Below are positions 1-8,606 of a stretch of DNA of 64,000 bases, piece by piece; the first letter of the stretch is position 1, and the number at the start of each line of letters is the position of its first letter. The notes under the pieces were generated by a model, which saw nothing but the letters and a program-made list of their open reading frames with translations, had not been told where the DNA came from and searched no databases. Source of the DNA: an uncultured Granulosicoccaceae bacterium (GTDB lineage Bacteria > Pseudomonadota > Gammaproteobacteria > Granulosicoccales > Granulosicoccaceae); contig CALHOU010000021.1 of NCBI GenBank assembly GCA_938035945.1, positions 1 to 64,000 on the forward strand. Direction: 5' to 3'. Both the position numbers and the translations under genes were made by a program.

Positions 1-101
1 TCCCTGTAGGGCCCTTGAAGACTACAAGGTTGATAGGCAAGGTGTGGAAGCGCGGTAACGTGTGAAGCTAACTTGTACTAATTGCCCGTGAGGCTTGACC
101 A
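1..101 (+). rRNA. 23S ribosomal RNA, 3' end only
   Basis: The first hundred bases match the conserved 3' end of bacterial 23S rRNA: a GATAGGC-type helix, GAAGCGCGGTAACG, then AGCTAACTTGTACTAATTGCC and GTGAGGCTTGACC. The rest of the gene lies upstream of the window. It is followed by a 23S-5S spacer of about 178 bases in which I see no tRNA. The exact 3' end is placed by analogy with other 23S genes. Confidence 0.95.
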
Positions 102-278
102 TATAACACCCAAGCAGTTGCTTGCGTTTATATGCGACAACATAACGATTGAAGTTATCAGGACCGTTTCTTAGTGATAAGATTCGGGTTCGATTTGACA
201 CTCCAGATTCGGAAGGTATGTGAGGATTACGCTTGCGGCGGCAACGTCGAAGTTTAGGCACATATCATCCACCCAGTT

Positions 279-394
279 TCCGGCGATCATAGCGTCTCGG
301 TACCACCCGATCCCATCTCGAACTCGGAAGTGAAACGAGTCCGCGCCGATGATAGTGTGGGGTCTCCCCATGTGAAAGTAGGTCATCGCCGGGT
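279..394 (+). rRNA. 5S ribosomal RNA
   Basis: A complete 5S rRNA of about 116 bases. The 5' arm CCGGCGAT pairs with the 3' arm ATCGCCGGG. Inside are the conserved CCCGATCCCATCTCGAACTCG and GAAAGTAGGTC-type segments. It follows the 23S 3' end in the usual order and is followed at once by an intrinsic terminator. Its 3' tail is repeated twice more downstream in decayed form. Confidence 0.97.
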
Positions 395-407
395 TTAATA
401 AGTAAAA

Positions 408-438
408 AAGGGCTGCCAACTAGGTAGCCCTTTTTTTA
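408..438 (+). terminator. rRNA operon intrinsic terminator
   Basis: A GGGCTGCC / GGTAGCCC stem with a short loop followed by seven T residues, just after the 5S gene. This is a typical rho-independent terminator closing the rRNA operon. Confidence 0.85.
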
Positions 439-479
439 TGCACGCAGTTCGCAGGCCTACTTTCTCATGGAGAATGTGA

Positions 480-529
480 CAGTTTGCGTTAGCAAACTGC
501 ATCGGCGTTTTATGCCGACCCCGAAGGGG
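480..529 (+). repeat. cluster of three short hairpins
   Basis: Three adjacent inverted repeats: CAGTTTGC-GTTA-GCAAACTG at 480-499, TCGGC-N7-GCCGA at 502-518, and CCCC-GAA-GGGG at 519-529. They lie between the true 5S tail and its first decayed copy, in the place a second 5S body would occupy. No protein-coding potential is evident. Function unknown. Confidence 0.5.
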
Positions 530-545
530 CGAAGGCGCAGCCTGA

Positions 546-640
546 GTAAAGTAGGTCATCGCCGGGTTTATTTAAAAAGAAAGGGCTATCCAATTGGATG
601 GCCCTTTTTTTTTGTGAGCAGTTCACAGATCTATTTATAC
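546..640 (+). repeat. decayed second copy of 5S rRNA tail plus terminator
   Basis: AAAGTAGGTCATCGCCGGG at 548-566 repeats the last bases of the 5S gene exactly. It is followed by its own terminator (GGGCTATCC AATT GGATGGCCC and nine T residues, about 582-613) and by a GAGCAGTTCACAGATCTAT block resembling the sequence after the first terminator. No 5S body precedes it, so this is a remnant rather than a working gene. Unit spacing from the real 5S tail is about 173 bases. Confidence 0.75.
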
Positions 641-722
641 CTACTATGGTACTTTCACCGTGACCAGGGAGCGAAGCGATTCTGACAACTACCCATGCTG
701 GGCACAGGCGCGCAGTTTGCGG

Positions 723-860
723 CTAAAGTAGGTCATTCCTCCTGGGCACTGGCTCGTCGAGTTTAATAAGTAAAGGCTCTCGATTTGGATGGCTCCTTTT
801 TTGCGTGTAATTCATAGACCTATCGAAACCCATTATGGGTAATTGCACTTTGACCAACTA
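723..860 (+). repeat. decayed third copy of 5S rRNA tail plus terminator
   Basis: TAAAGTAGGTCAT at 725-737 repeats the 5S tail, but the pairing arm has been replaced. TTTAATAAGTAAA, a weak GGCTC..GGATGGCTCC stem, a T run and an ATTCATAGACCTAT block follow in the same order as in the first two units. It is the most diverged of the three. About 175 bases separate it from unit two. Confidence 0.65.
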
Positions 861-907
861 ATACTCTTCGTTGATATCATTACGCTTGGTTAATAGAGCC
901 CATCTCA

Positions 908-1834
908 GTGAAAAGCCATATAATTAATGCGATACAGCAGATTTACTACGCCACGGGTGTCTCCTCACTCTTGGCTAAACGTAGTTCTGTGGGCAGAATC
1001 ATCATGTTGCATGGCGTCGGTGATGATGCGCATCTGGCTAGTGTGTTCGAGCAGCAAGTAAAATTCTTAACCACGCACTTTAACGTTATCTCGCTTGATC
1101 AAATGCTTGCAATGTCTCAAGCAGGGCAGCCATTTACAAATGAGTTGGTTCTCACATTCGACGATGGATTAAGGAACAATCTGACGCATGCTTATCCAAT
1201 TTTAAAAAAATATAAGGCACCGGCAACCTTCTTCGTGTGTCCAGGTTTGGTCGAAAAGGGCAATTGGCTGTGGAATCATGAAGCACGGGAGCGTTTGTAT
1301 TCTTTGACACCCGATCAAACAGGCGAAATAGCGAAGAGTTTGAATTGTGCCAATGACGCAGAATCGATAGTCGCCTGCATGAAAGCACTTGATATCGATA
1401 CTCGGCAATCCTACACAAACGAAATTCGAAAACTCACTCCTGCCTTTACGCCATCTGATGCGCAACGGGTCGCGTATGACATGATGAGCTGGGATGATCT
1501 GCGAGGCATCGACTCGAGCTTGGTCACAATAGGTTCGCACACCACCAATCACGTTATCGCAAAAAACCTATCCGAAACTGATTTGGCTACAGAAATAGCT
1601 GATTCAAAAACAATACTGGAAGATCAGTTGGATCGATCTGTGGATCACTTTTGTTATCCGAACGGCGACTACGACGAACAAACAGTAAGGGAGGTTAGAA
1701 ACACGTATCGTTCAGCGGTTACGACAAAAGAGGGTGTCGTGTTATACGGTGCGGATAACTTTTTATTTAATCGAATTCCTTCAGCCAATAGCGCAAGCTA
1801 TCTTGCTTGGCGCTTATACAGGCCGGCGAGCTAA
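908..1834 (+). CDS. polysaccharide deacetylase (NodB domain)
   Basis: A 308-residue carbohydrate esterase 4 type protein, expected to remove N- or O-acetyl groups from a surface polysaccharide or peptidoglycan-like polymer. The metal-binding FDDG motif is at residues 84-87, and the SHTTNH motif supplies the two histidines at about 211 and 215. ATFFVCPG near 106 and CYPNGDYD near 249 are further family signatures. The start used is GTG and no strong ribosome binding site precedes it. No lipid anchor or clear signal peptide is visible. It stands alone after the rRNA operon, facing a PilZ-like gene, so its substrate cannot be told from context. Confidence 0.85.
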   Translation: MKSHIINAIQQIYYATGVSSLLAKRSSVGRIIMLHGVGDDAHLASVFEQQVKFLTTHFNVISLDQMLAMSQAGQPFTNELVLTFDDGLRNNLTHAYPILKKYKAPATFFVCPGLVEKGNWLWNHEARERLYSLTPDQTGEIAKSLNCANDAESIVACMKALDIDTRQSYTNEIRKLTPAFTPSDAQRVAYDMMSWDDLRGIDSSLVTIGSHTTNHVIAKNLSETDLATEIADSKTILEDQLDRSVDHFCYPNGDYDEQTVREVRNTYRSAVTTKEGVVLYGADNFLFNRIPSANSASYLAWRLYRPAS

Positions 1835-1875
1835 CATCTGTTGCAACGTTAAAAGCTTTGTGGGTGGTCAGTTTT

Positions 1876-2343
1876 TTAAGCAGCTGGTTTAGTCTGATCT
1901 TTCATCGCATATCGATTTGATAGGCTAACCAGTAAGTCGAGTTGTTCCTCGGTTAAATTCACGAAGCGCAAAATGATTCCATCCCCGTGTTCATCAGTTA
2001 CCAGACGTACGCGTCTGATCGATAGGTTTTCCAGAACAAACTCTTGATCATCTTCACCGGTCAGAACTATTTTTTTGAGTGTTAGCAGTCGGGCTTCGGG
2101 AAAGGTTTTTTTTGTGTCTTCCAGTGACAACACTTCTTCAGGATAAACACAGCAGCCACGTACATTTAGAATCATTAAGCCCTTTGTTTGTACTTTGCAG
2201 TGGATAAAAGGGTCAGTGCTGGGGAGGGTGAATTCGCATCGGCAGGCCACACGCTCACCACTGACTTTACGTCGGTTGCGAAATGCTTTGTCCTCAGCTG
2301 GTTCTGCTTCTTTAACTACCGGTTGACGCGAAAATCCGAACAT
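1876..2343 (-). CDS. PilZ-like domain protein
   Basis: The reading frame is open further upstream, but the ATG at 2343 is preceded by a good AGGAAAC ribosome binding site, giving 155 residues starting MFGFSRQ. The protein has an Arg-rich stretch (RNRRKVSGER), a beta-rich middle and an ending ILRFVNLTEEQLDLL that resembles the last strand and helix of PilZ domains, which bind cyclic di-GMP. The usual (D/N)xSxxG motif reads NVRGCC here, so nucleotide binding is doubtful. Assignment rests on fold-like pattern only. It is monocistronic and divergent from the histidine kinase. Confidence 0.5.
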   Translation of the reverse strand: MFGFSRQPVVKEAEPAEDKAFRNRRKVSGERVACRCEFTLPSTDPFIHCKVQTKGLMILNVRGCCVYPEEVLSLEDTKKTFPEARLLTLKKIVLTGEDDQEFVLENLSIRRVRLVTDEHGDGIILRFVNLTEEQLDLLVSLSNRYAMKDQTKPAA

Positions 2344-2717
2344 ATTTGTTTCCTGCTGCCCATGCCTACTCAGAATCTCCCCTAATTCCCGCAAAAAACC
2401 AAGCTCGCCTGGTTTCGTCTGACTCAGGTTTGTCCGGGATCCGCTTAATTGACTGTATCGCCTGACAATCACCATCCTTTACGGATATGCTTGGTAGTAC
2501 TTATGGATAGTCAATTAGGATGTACAAATTTGGTACTGTTTCACAAATCCAACAATACTGATCTTCCCCTCATGAAAAGAAAAATCACTATATAAAATAG
2601 TCAGTTGCACCAAAGATCAAGCCGTATCGTCGAAAACTTCAATCTATATGATTTAATACGGTTTGGCAGGTGTATATTCTAAATGGAGTTGTAAAGTGCT
2701 AGCGGTTGTCTGTTCCA
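2344..2717. other. intergenic control region between PilZ-like gene and histidine kinase
   Basis: About 370 bases between divergent genes. It is AT-rich and must carry both promoters. A TATATT/TATTCT-rich stretch near 2672-2680 and a GGAG near 2685 precede the kinase. I see no convincing operator or RNA gene. Confidence 0.35.
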
Positions 2718-4478
2718 ATGTCTGATGATTTATTGAAACGAGTACAAATTGCGCAAGCGCAAATTCTACTCGCCAATGTAAAAACCAATGTAATCGCCAC
2801 GATTAGCACAGCATCGATAATGCTGTTGATGCTGATACAGCAGGCGCCAAAACCGTTTCTTATCCCCTGGTATCTGTTTTTTCTTGTTATAACGATTGCC
2901 CGCTATGTGCATGTAACCCGATTAGAGAAAACTCAACTTAATCGGGATAACTTGAATCAGACGTTATTGGTGCTTGCAGTGTTGATCTTTACAACCGCTT
3001 GTATGTGGGGGAGCTTGGGCCTTTTCTATATAAGTGCTGAAGCGCCAATTATCAGTCTCATCCTGCTCATGGTGTATACCGGGCTAGTTGCAAACGCATC
3101 AGCGACTATGGCGACCATTATCCCGCTGTATATGTGTTTTGTGCTACCAATTCTCGTACCCGCTGCCTATATGTTTTACGCTATTGGCGAGTCTCGTTAT
3201 TTTTGGATTGCCGCTTTAATCGTTTTGTATTTTACTGTTAGCTGGATAGCCACAAGCAGGATCCGCTCAACGTTGCGTCAATCTGTGTTGTTACGATTTG
3301 AGAATTTGGATTTGATCGATAACTTGCAAATTCAAAATAAAAAAACCGAAAAAGCATTGCTGGTTGCCGAGCAAGCGAATATTGCCAAGTCACGTTTTTT
3401 TGCTGCCGCAAACCATGATTTACGTCAACCACTTCAATCTTTGAGTATGTTTAGCACTACCTTGGCGGCACAGGTTAAGAACCCTGAGCAGCGTAAAATC
3501 GTGTCCCATATGGATACGTCAATTCAGTCTTTAGCTGGTTTATTCAATTCGCTTTTAGACCTTTCTTCGCTCGATGCGGGTACTTTAAAATTAAACAAGC
3601 AGCACTTTTATCTCAAGCCGCTGATTTCGAATCTGTCGGTTGAGCTCGCGGAGCTTTCGAACAATAAAAACTTAACTTTCGATATTGAGGTGGATGATGT
3701 TGTCGTATATACCGACCCATTGCTACTAAGTCGTGTCGTGCGCAATTTAGTTAGCAATGCAGTTCGTTATACCCAGTCAGGCGGTGTGACACTACTTGCA
3801 CGCCAAGCGGACGATAATATTAGATTGACGGTTGCCGATACCGGCCGCGGTATTCCGGTAGATCAAAAAGAACGGATCTTTGATGAATTTGTGCAGCTGA
3901 ATAACCCTGCGCGAGATCGGAGCAAGGGTCTGGGTCTGGGTTTGTCTATCGTTCGGCGTGTTTGCCAATTACTCGACATGAGCTTGCAAGTTGATTCAAT
4001 CGAGGGTGAAGGTTCACGATTTACTGTTGAGCTGCCCATCGGTGATGAGACTGAAACTGTTCGACAGGCTGCAAGCGACGCAGTCACACCTTATGCGTTT
4101 GACGATTTCTTTGTTCTCATTATAGATGATGAGGTAGAGATTCAAGTGTCGATGGAAGGCTTGTTAGGTGAGTGGGGGTGTACAGTGATGGTTGCAAGTT
4201 CCGGCAAAGAAGCGGTTAAACAATTAATTGAGTATGGCGAGATCCCACAGGCCGTTATTACAGATTACCGATTGCAGGATAATGAAACGGGTGAGCAGGC
4301 GCTTGAGCTGGTGTACGCTCATTGTGGTTACAAAGTTCCGGCTATTGTCATCACCGGGGATATCGCAGCCGAGCGTTTGCTCGAGATCGACAAGCTAGGC
4401 TTACCGGTGTTACACAAACCGTGTAACGCCCTACAGTTACAAACGTACTTATATTCCGCATTGTCGCCATCAAAATAA
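2718..4478 (+). CDS. membrane hybrid sensor histidine kinase with C-terminal receiver
   Basis: About 586 residues. The N-terminal 180 residues form about six hydrophobic segments with no recognisable ligand domain. A short coiled-coil linker leads to a HisKA domain with the phospho-acceptor histidine in AANHDLRQPLQSL near residue 233. The ATPase has N-box (NLVSNAVRYT), DTGRGIP and GLGLGLSIV motifs. The last 125 residues are a receiver domain with IIDDE and the phospho-aspartate in VITDYRLQ. The ATG at 2718 is preferred to an in-frame TTG twelve bases upstream. The stop codon overlaps the kynU start by one base, so the two are co-transcribed. No response regulator is adjacent; the nearest is at 12382. 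Confidence 0.9.
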   Translation: MSDDLLKRVQIAQAQILLANVKTNVIATISTASIMLLMLIQQAPKPFLIPWYLFFLVITIARYVHVTRLEKTQLNRDNLNQTLLVLAVLIFTTACMWGSLGLFYISAEAPIISLILLMVYTGLVANASATMATIIPLYMCFVLPILVPAAYMFYAIGESRYFWIAALIVLYFTVSWIATSRIRSTLRQSVLLRFENLDLIDNLQIQNKKTEKALLVAEQANIAKSRFFAAANHDLRQPLQSLSMFSTTLAAQVKNPEQRKIVSHMDTSIQSLAGLFNSLLDLSSLDAGTLKLNKQHFYLKPLISNLSVELAELSNNKNLTFDIEVDDVVVYTDPLLLSRVVRNLVSNAVRYTQSGGVTLLARQADDNIRLTVADTGRGIPVDQKERIFDEFVQLNNPARDRSKGLGLGLSIVRRVCQLLDMSLQVDSIEGEGSRFTVELPIGDETETVRQAASDAVTPYAFDDFFVLIIDDEVEIQVSMEGLLGEWGCTVMVASSGKEAVKQLIEYGEIPQAVITDYRLQDNETGEQALELVYAHCGYKVPAIVITGDIAAERLLEIDKLGLPVLHKPCNALQLQTYLYSALSPSK

Positions 4479-5662
4479 TGATATACAAAAAAGCGCAGTT
4501 CGATATACCCGAAAATCTTATATACCTTGACGGCAATTCACTGGGTCCACTACCTAAGGCGGTCAGTGCAAAAATCACCCAAACTGTCGAGTCGGAGTGG
4601 GGTACGCAACTCATCCGTGGTTGGAATGATTGCGGGTGGATGCAACAACCTCGTCAGCTAGGCGACCGAATAGCGAATATTGTCGGTGCCCAGGCCGGTA
4701 CTATCGTACTTGGCGATACCTTGTCCATCAAAGTGTATCAAGCCGTGTCTGCTGCTTTAACGATGAATCCGCAGCGTCGCGTTATATTGTCCGACACAGG
4801 GAATTTCCCAACCGATTTGTATATGGTGCAGGGCTTAATCAACTCATTAGATCATGGCTATGAGTTGAAAACCGTAGCACCCCAGGACGTTGCTGGTGCA
4901 ATTGATGAGCAAGTGGCTGTGGTCATGCTTACGCAGGTGGACTACCGCACTGGCAGAATCCACGACATGCAGCGCATTACCGAACTAACGCATAAGGCCG
5001 GTGCCATCAGTGTTTGGGATTTGGCTCATAGTGCTGGTGCCATACCCGTTGAACTGACGCATAGCGCTTGTGACTTTGCGGTAGGTTGTACCTATAAATA
5101 CCTAAACGCAGGCCCAGGGGCGCCTGCATTTATATATGTACGACCCGATCTTATCGAGACGATAACGCCTGCGTTATCGGGATGGCTTGGACACCAGGCG
5201 CCGTTTGCTTTTGAACCCAACTACACGCCAGCACCGACGATAGACCGGATGCGTGTAGGCACGCCTTCCGTGTTGCAAATGGCAGCCCTGTCTTGCGCTC
5301 TGGATTTATTTGATGATGTTGATATGCAAGCGCTTCGGCAGGTGAGCGTGCAACTCACTGAGCTATTTATTGAACAAGTTGAAGCGCGTTGCCCGGAACT
5401 ATCTCTGGCCAGTCCGCGCGACGCGCAAGATCGTGGCTCACAGGTTTCGTTTGGATTTGAGCATGGCTATGCCGTGGTTCAGGCATTAATTGATCAGGGT
5501 GTGATCGGTGATTTTCGTGCACCCAATATCATGCGATTCGGCTTCACTCCTTTGTACATCAGTACAGACGATGTGATCAGGGCTGTTGATGTCCTTGAAT
5601 CTATTCTCAAAGACAAAATCTGGAAAGACCCAAAATATCAGACAGTGAAGGCTGTAACCTAG
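4478..5662 (+). CDS. kynU: kynureninase
   Basis: A 394-residue PLP enzyme cleaving kynurenine (or 3-hydroxykynurenine) to anthranilate (or 3-hydroxyanthranilate) and alanine. The start has the family pattern IYLDGNSLGPLP. The PLP lysine lies in CTYKYLNAGPG near residue 207, preceded by VWDLAHSAGA. The C-terminal FGFTPLYIS is also typical. Length fits the family. It begins at the stop of the histidine kinase gene (TAATG) and has no separate Shine-Dalgarno sequence, which implies translational coupling. Tryptophan dioxygenase and formamidase genes, the usual partners, are not in this window. Confidence 0.93.
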   Translation: MIYKKAQFDIPENLIYLDGNSLGPLPKAVSAKITQTVESEWGTQLIRGWNDCGWMQQPRQLGDRIANIVGAQAGTIVLGDTLSIKVYQAVSAALTMNPQRRVILSDTGNFPTDLYMVQGLINSLDHGYELKTVAPQDVAGAIDEQVAVVMLTQVDYRTGRIHDMQRITELTHKAGAISVWDLAHSAGAIPVELTHSACDFAVGCTYKYLNAGPGAPAFIYVRPDLIETITPALSGWLGHQAPFAFEPNYTPAPTIDRMRVGTPSVLQMAALSCALDLFDDVDMQALRQVSVQLTELFIEQVEARCPELSLASPRDAQDRGSQVSFGFEHGYAVVQALIDQGVIGDFRAPNIMRFGFTPLYISTDDVIRAVDVLESILKDKIWKDPKYQTVKAVT

Positions 5663-5724
5663 CCAATGCCAGTGGGCGAGCGCGAAAAAATTTTTAAGCT
5701 GCTGTTAATTTTCGATTTTCTGAG

Positions 5725-5753
5725 TGTACTGGCCTCATAACAAGGCCAGTACA
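5725..5753. terminator. convergent-gene hairpin
   Basis: A perfect inverted repeat, TGTACTGGCCT - CATAACA - AGGCCAGTACA, lies between the convergent kynU and cpdB genes. Neither side has a T run, so it is a hairpin of terminator position rather than a classic rho-independent terminator. It could protect both mRNA ends. Confidence 0.5.
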
Positions 5754-5769
5754 GCGTTAATAGTGAGCC

Positions 5770-7758
5770 TTAGCCGCCGAGGCTAATTCGGTAACGCGCA
5801 AATCCTTCATCACCTTCGCCGGCAGGTTCAATATTAACTGCCGTTACATCAGATACGTGTTTCTTACCAGCAGGCCCCGTGTCGAATATCACGCTCGCGC
5901 CTTCGACTGGTGCGAACGACCAGTTGGAATCAGCTTTTGGATTGATAGTGCCTTGATCAACGATATATCGCACAATCACATCGCGATTGGTATCAGGGCC
6001 AACAAAAATGGTTGCATCTGCGTTTATCCCGGGAAAATTGCCTCCACCACCTGCTCGATAGTTGTTTGTAGCTATCACAAACTTTTGCTCAGGGTCGATA
6101 GGCTTGCCATCAAACTCCAAGTCAACTATGCGGTTGGCGTCTGGGTTTTCGCTTTCACCCTTGGGTCCATACTTTGATGGTTGCGTTAAATCGATGCGGT
6201 AAGTTACGCCATCGATAACATCAAAATTATACGATGGAAACGCAGGATTTATTAAGGGTTGGTCTGCCAGGCCAGGTTTGACCTGATTGAAAATGCCAGC
6301 CGAGCGTTCTAGCCATTCTTTTACACCGGCTCCGCTAATGGCAACTGCACGCACAGTGTTTGGATAGAGGTAGAGGTCAGATACATTTTTAATAGCCACA
6401 TCGCCAACCGGTACATCGGTGTAATAGTCAGGGCCGCCACGACCGCCGGCTTTAAACGGTGCTGCTGCTGATAACACGGGTAGCCCTTCCCACTGTGTGC
6501 CTTTCATCATATCGCTTATGTACCAGGTTTGTGCTTGCGATACGATCTGCACGGATGGGTCGTCGGCAACTAATGAAAAGTAGGAGTGAAGAGGTGCAGC
6601 GGTTTTACCAACGGCACGGCGCACATACGCAAGCGTTGCGTCGTGATCTGCTTTAACCGAATCGAGTACATCTTGTTGACTTTCAACCAAGGCAACATTT
6701 TTGCGTTCTACGCGTTCTGAAATTGGACGTGCTTCAGTTTCAAAAGACACCACCTTCCATTCGTCACCACTTTTCTCAAGCAGTAAATCCATGAGGCCCA
6801 TATGTGAACCCCAAAAGCCTGCCATAACGGCGGGTTTGTCGAACAGCGTTCCTTTATCTGCATCGATACCGGGTAGGTCGGCATACTTAGCGCCGGGGAA
6901 TACTAAATGGTGATGACCGCACAACAAGCCATCGATACCTTCAACGGCGGCTAGATGCAGGGACGCGTTTTCCATGCCTTCGGTCCGGCTCGATGAGTCG
7001 ATGCCCGAATGTGATAGCGCGATGATGACATCGGCACCTTCTTCTTTCATCTGCGGCACCCAGCTTTGTGCAGCGTTTACGATGTCGCGGGTTTCAACGT
7101 TGCCTTCTAGCCAACGTCTATCCCAATTTAAAATTTGTTGTGGTACAAAGCCTATCAAACCAACTTTAACCGTGTGTTCTGTGCCGTCGCCATCCAGCAC
7201 GGTTCGATCGAGGATAACGTAGGGTTTCACGTTAGGCAGCGGTGCATCTGCAGTAGCAGTTGCGGCCAATTTTCCGTTCGCAATATTTGCACACACAACC
7301 GGGAAGTTGGCACCGGCCAAGGCTGCATCAAGAAATTCCAAACCATAGTTAAATTCATGATTACCCAAGGTTGTGGCATCGAAGCCAAGCGTGTTCATCG
7401 CGGCTATTACTGGGTGGATGTCGCCTGCTGACATGCCTTTTTCGTACGCGATGTAATCCCCCATAGGGTTGCCTTGTAAAAAATCACCGTTGTCGATAAG
7501 CATACTGTTGCTGGCTTCTTCACGAATGCCTTTGATGATGGACGCAGTGCGTGCCAGTCCGACATTGTCGGCAGGTTTGTCACCGTAATAGTCGTACGGG
7601 TATACATGAACGTGCAGGTCTGTGGTTTCCATAATGCGCAAGTGTGCTTGATTGCTTTTTGCGAATACGGAGTAAGGGTGCAACACAGCAAGCGCGCCGC
7701 CGGCACTGGCTGCTTGAATAAAGCGACGGCGTGTCACTGGGGTATGAAGCTTTTTCAT
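5770..7758 (-). CDS. cpdB: 2',3'-cyclic-nucleotide 2'-phosphodiesterase/3'-nucleotidase, Tat-exported
   Basis: A 662-residue periplasmic enzyme of the 5'-nucleotidase family that salvages nucleotides from cyclic and 3'-phosphorylated forms. The N-terminus carries a twin-arginine signal (RRRFIQ at 10-15, then a hydrophobic stretch to about residue 33). The metallophosphatase part has [26 protein letters not shown] and CGHHHLV motifs. A 5'-nucleotidase C-terminal domain follows, with [13 protein letters not shown] near 560. The ribosome binding site AAAGGGA precedes the ATG. CpdB in enterobacteria uses a Sec signal, so Tat export is a small difference. It is transcribed alone. Confidence 0.92.
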   Translation of the reverse strand: MKKLHTPVTRRRFIQAASAGGALAVLHPYSVFAKSNQAHLRIMETTDLHVHVYPYDYYGDKPADNVGLARTASIIKGIREEASNSMLIDNGDFLQGNPMGDYIAYEKGMSAGDIHPVIAAMNTLGFDATTLGNHEFNYGLEFLDAALAGANFPVVCANIANGKLAATATADAPLPNVKPYVILDRTVLDGDGTEHTVKVGLIGFVPQQILNWDRRWLEGNVETRDIVNAAQSWVPQMKEEGADVIIALSHSGIDSSSRTEGMENASLHLAAVEGIDGLLCGHHHLVFPGAKYADLPGIDADKGTLFDKPAVMAGFWGSHMGLMDLLLEKSGDEWKVVSFETEARPISERVERKNVALVESQQDVLDSVKADHDATLAYVRRAVGKTAAPLHSYFSLVADDPSVQIVSQAQTWYISDMMKGTQWEGLPVLSAAAPFKAGGRGGPDYYTDVPVGDVAIKNVSDLYLYPNTVRAVAISGAGVKEWLERSAGIFNQVKPGLADQPLINPAFPSYNFDVIDGVTYRIDLTQPSKYGPKGESENPDANRIVDLEFDGKPIDPEQKFVIATNNYRAGGGGNFPGINADATIFVGPDTNRDVIVRYIVDQGTINPKADSNWSFAPVEGASVIFDTGPAGKKHVSDVTAVNIEPAGEGDEGFARYRISLGG

Positions 7759-7815
7759 ATCGATGTCCCTTTATTTAAATTGTCCATCGAGTGTACGCCG
7801 TAACTGCTGTGCTTG

Positions 7816-8502
7816 TCACCTACGCAAAATAAGTAGCCAGCGGCCAATATTAACAAGGTCGGACAATGCACCAGCAAAGTAGGTAAAGGCGGCGGCTTTT
7901 AAAATTCTTCGAACAGCTGGAATGTCCTCTTCTTGCACGTATTCACCTTTACTTAATATGGGTAGGGCCTTACCAAAACTGGCATCCCATTCTTCGGGTA
8001 ATACGATCAAGTACATCAACGCACCAATCAGTTGTAGCAAGATGCCTAACGCCACAAATATAAACATGGCGCTCGGTGCCCGCAGCAATATGCCAACAAA
8101 CGGCAAAGCACCGAACATTAAAATGCCAGCTTTTTTAAACATCTGAGCGACTGGCTGATACCTGCCACGTAACACTGAAATAATTTCTTGTCGTTCAAAC
8201 TGAATAGCGTGTCCAACCTCGTGCGCAGCTATTGCGACAGCACACAGCGATTTTTCGTGGTACACACTCGGGCCTAAGCGAACGGCTTTGCTACCGGGGT
8301 CGTAGTGATGTCGACCTTCTTCGGTTTCTTCAACGACGACGTCGTGAAGTTCGTATTGTTTGAGTAAGTGAATGGCAAGCTCTGCCCCTGTACCGGGTAA
8401 GTCATCACGGCGCACACCGTGCTTACGCAAAACGTACTTTATCCAAAAACTGGGGAATGACAGGAGAAAAACGCCGACGAGCGCAAGAATGAGAAAGTGC
8501 AT
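7816..8502 (-). CDS. membrane zinc metallopeptidase (YugP type)
   Basis: A 228-residue membrane protein of the Zn_peptidase_2 family. One N-terminal membrane helix is followed by a soluble segment with the zinc motif HEVGH (residues 94-98) in AIAAHEVGHAIQF. Two or three more membrane helices span about 125-170 and the C-terminus. AVRLGPSVYHEKSL before the motif and ADLV near the end are typical of the family. Its physiological substrate is unknown. It lies downstream of nothing obvious and runs toward the cpdB start, with only 57 bases between them. Confidence 0.88.
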   Translation of the reverse strand: MHFLILALVGVFLLSFPSFWIKYVLRKHGVRRDDLPGTGAELAIHLLKQYELHDVVVEETEEGRHHYDPGSKAVRLGPSVYHEKSLCAVAIAAHEVGHAIQFERQEIISVLRGRYQPVAQMFKKAGILMFGALPFVGILLRAPSAMFIFVALGILLQLIGALMYLIVLPEEWDASFGKALPILSKGEYVQEEDIPAVRRILKAAAFTYFAGALSDLVNIGRWLLILRR

Positions 8503-8606
8503 GTCGCCAGTTTACTTTATTTTCAGCTTGATCGAGTAAGCGCAATGCGTGGAGGATTCAAACGCAATACGCTATTATGATTTGAACTTTTTCGTGAAAT
8601 CACGCT

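Noticed and set aside
102-278. Possible tRNA in the 23S-5S spacer
   Set aside because: No cloverleaf or TTCGA-type T-loop could be fitted in this stretch.
467-685. Short open reading frame over the 5S-tail repeats
   Set aside because: It is made of repeat and terminator DNA, has no ribosome binding site and no protein pattern.
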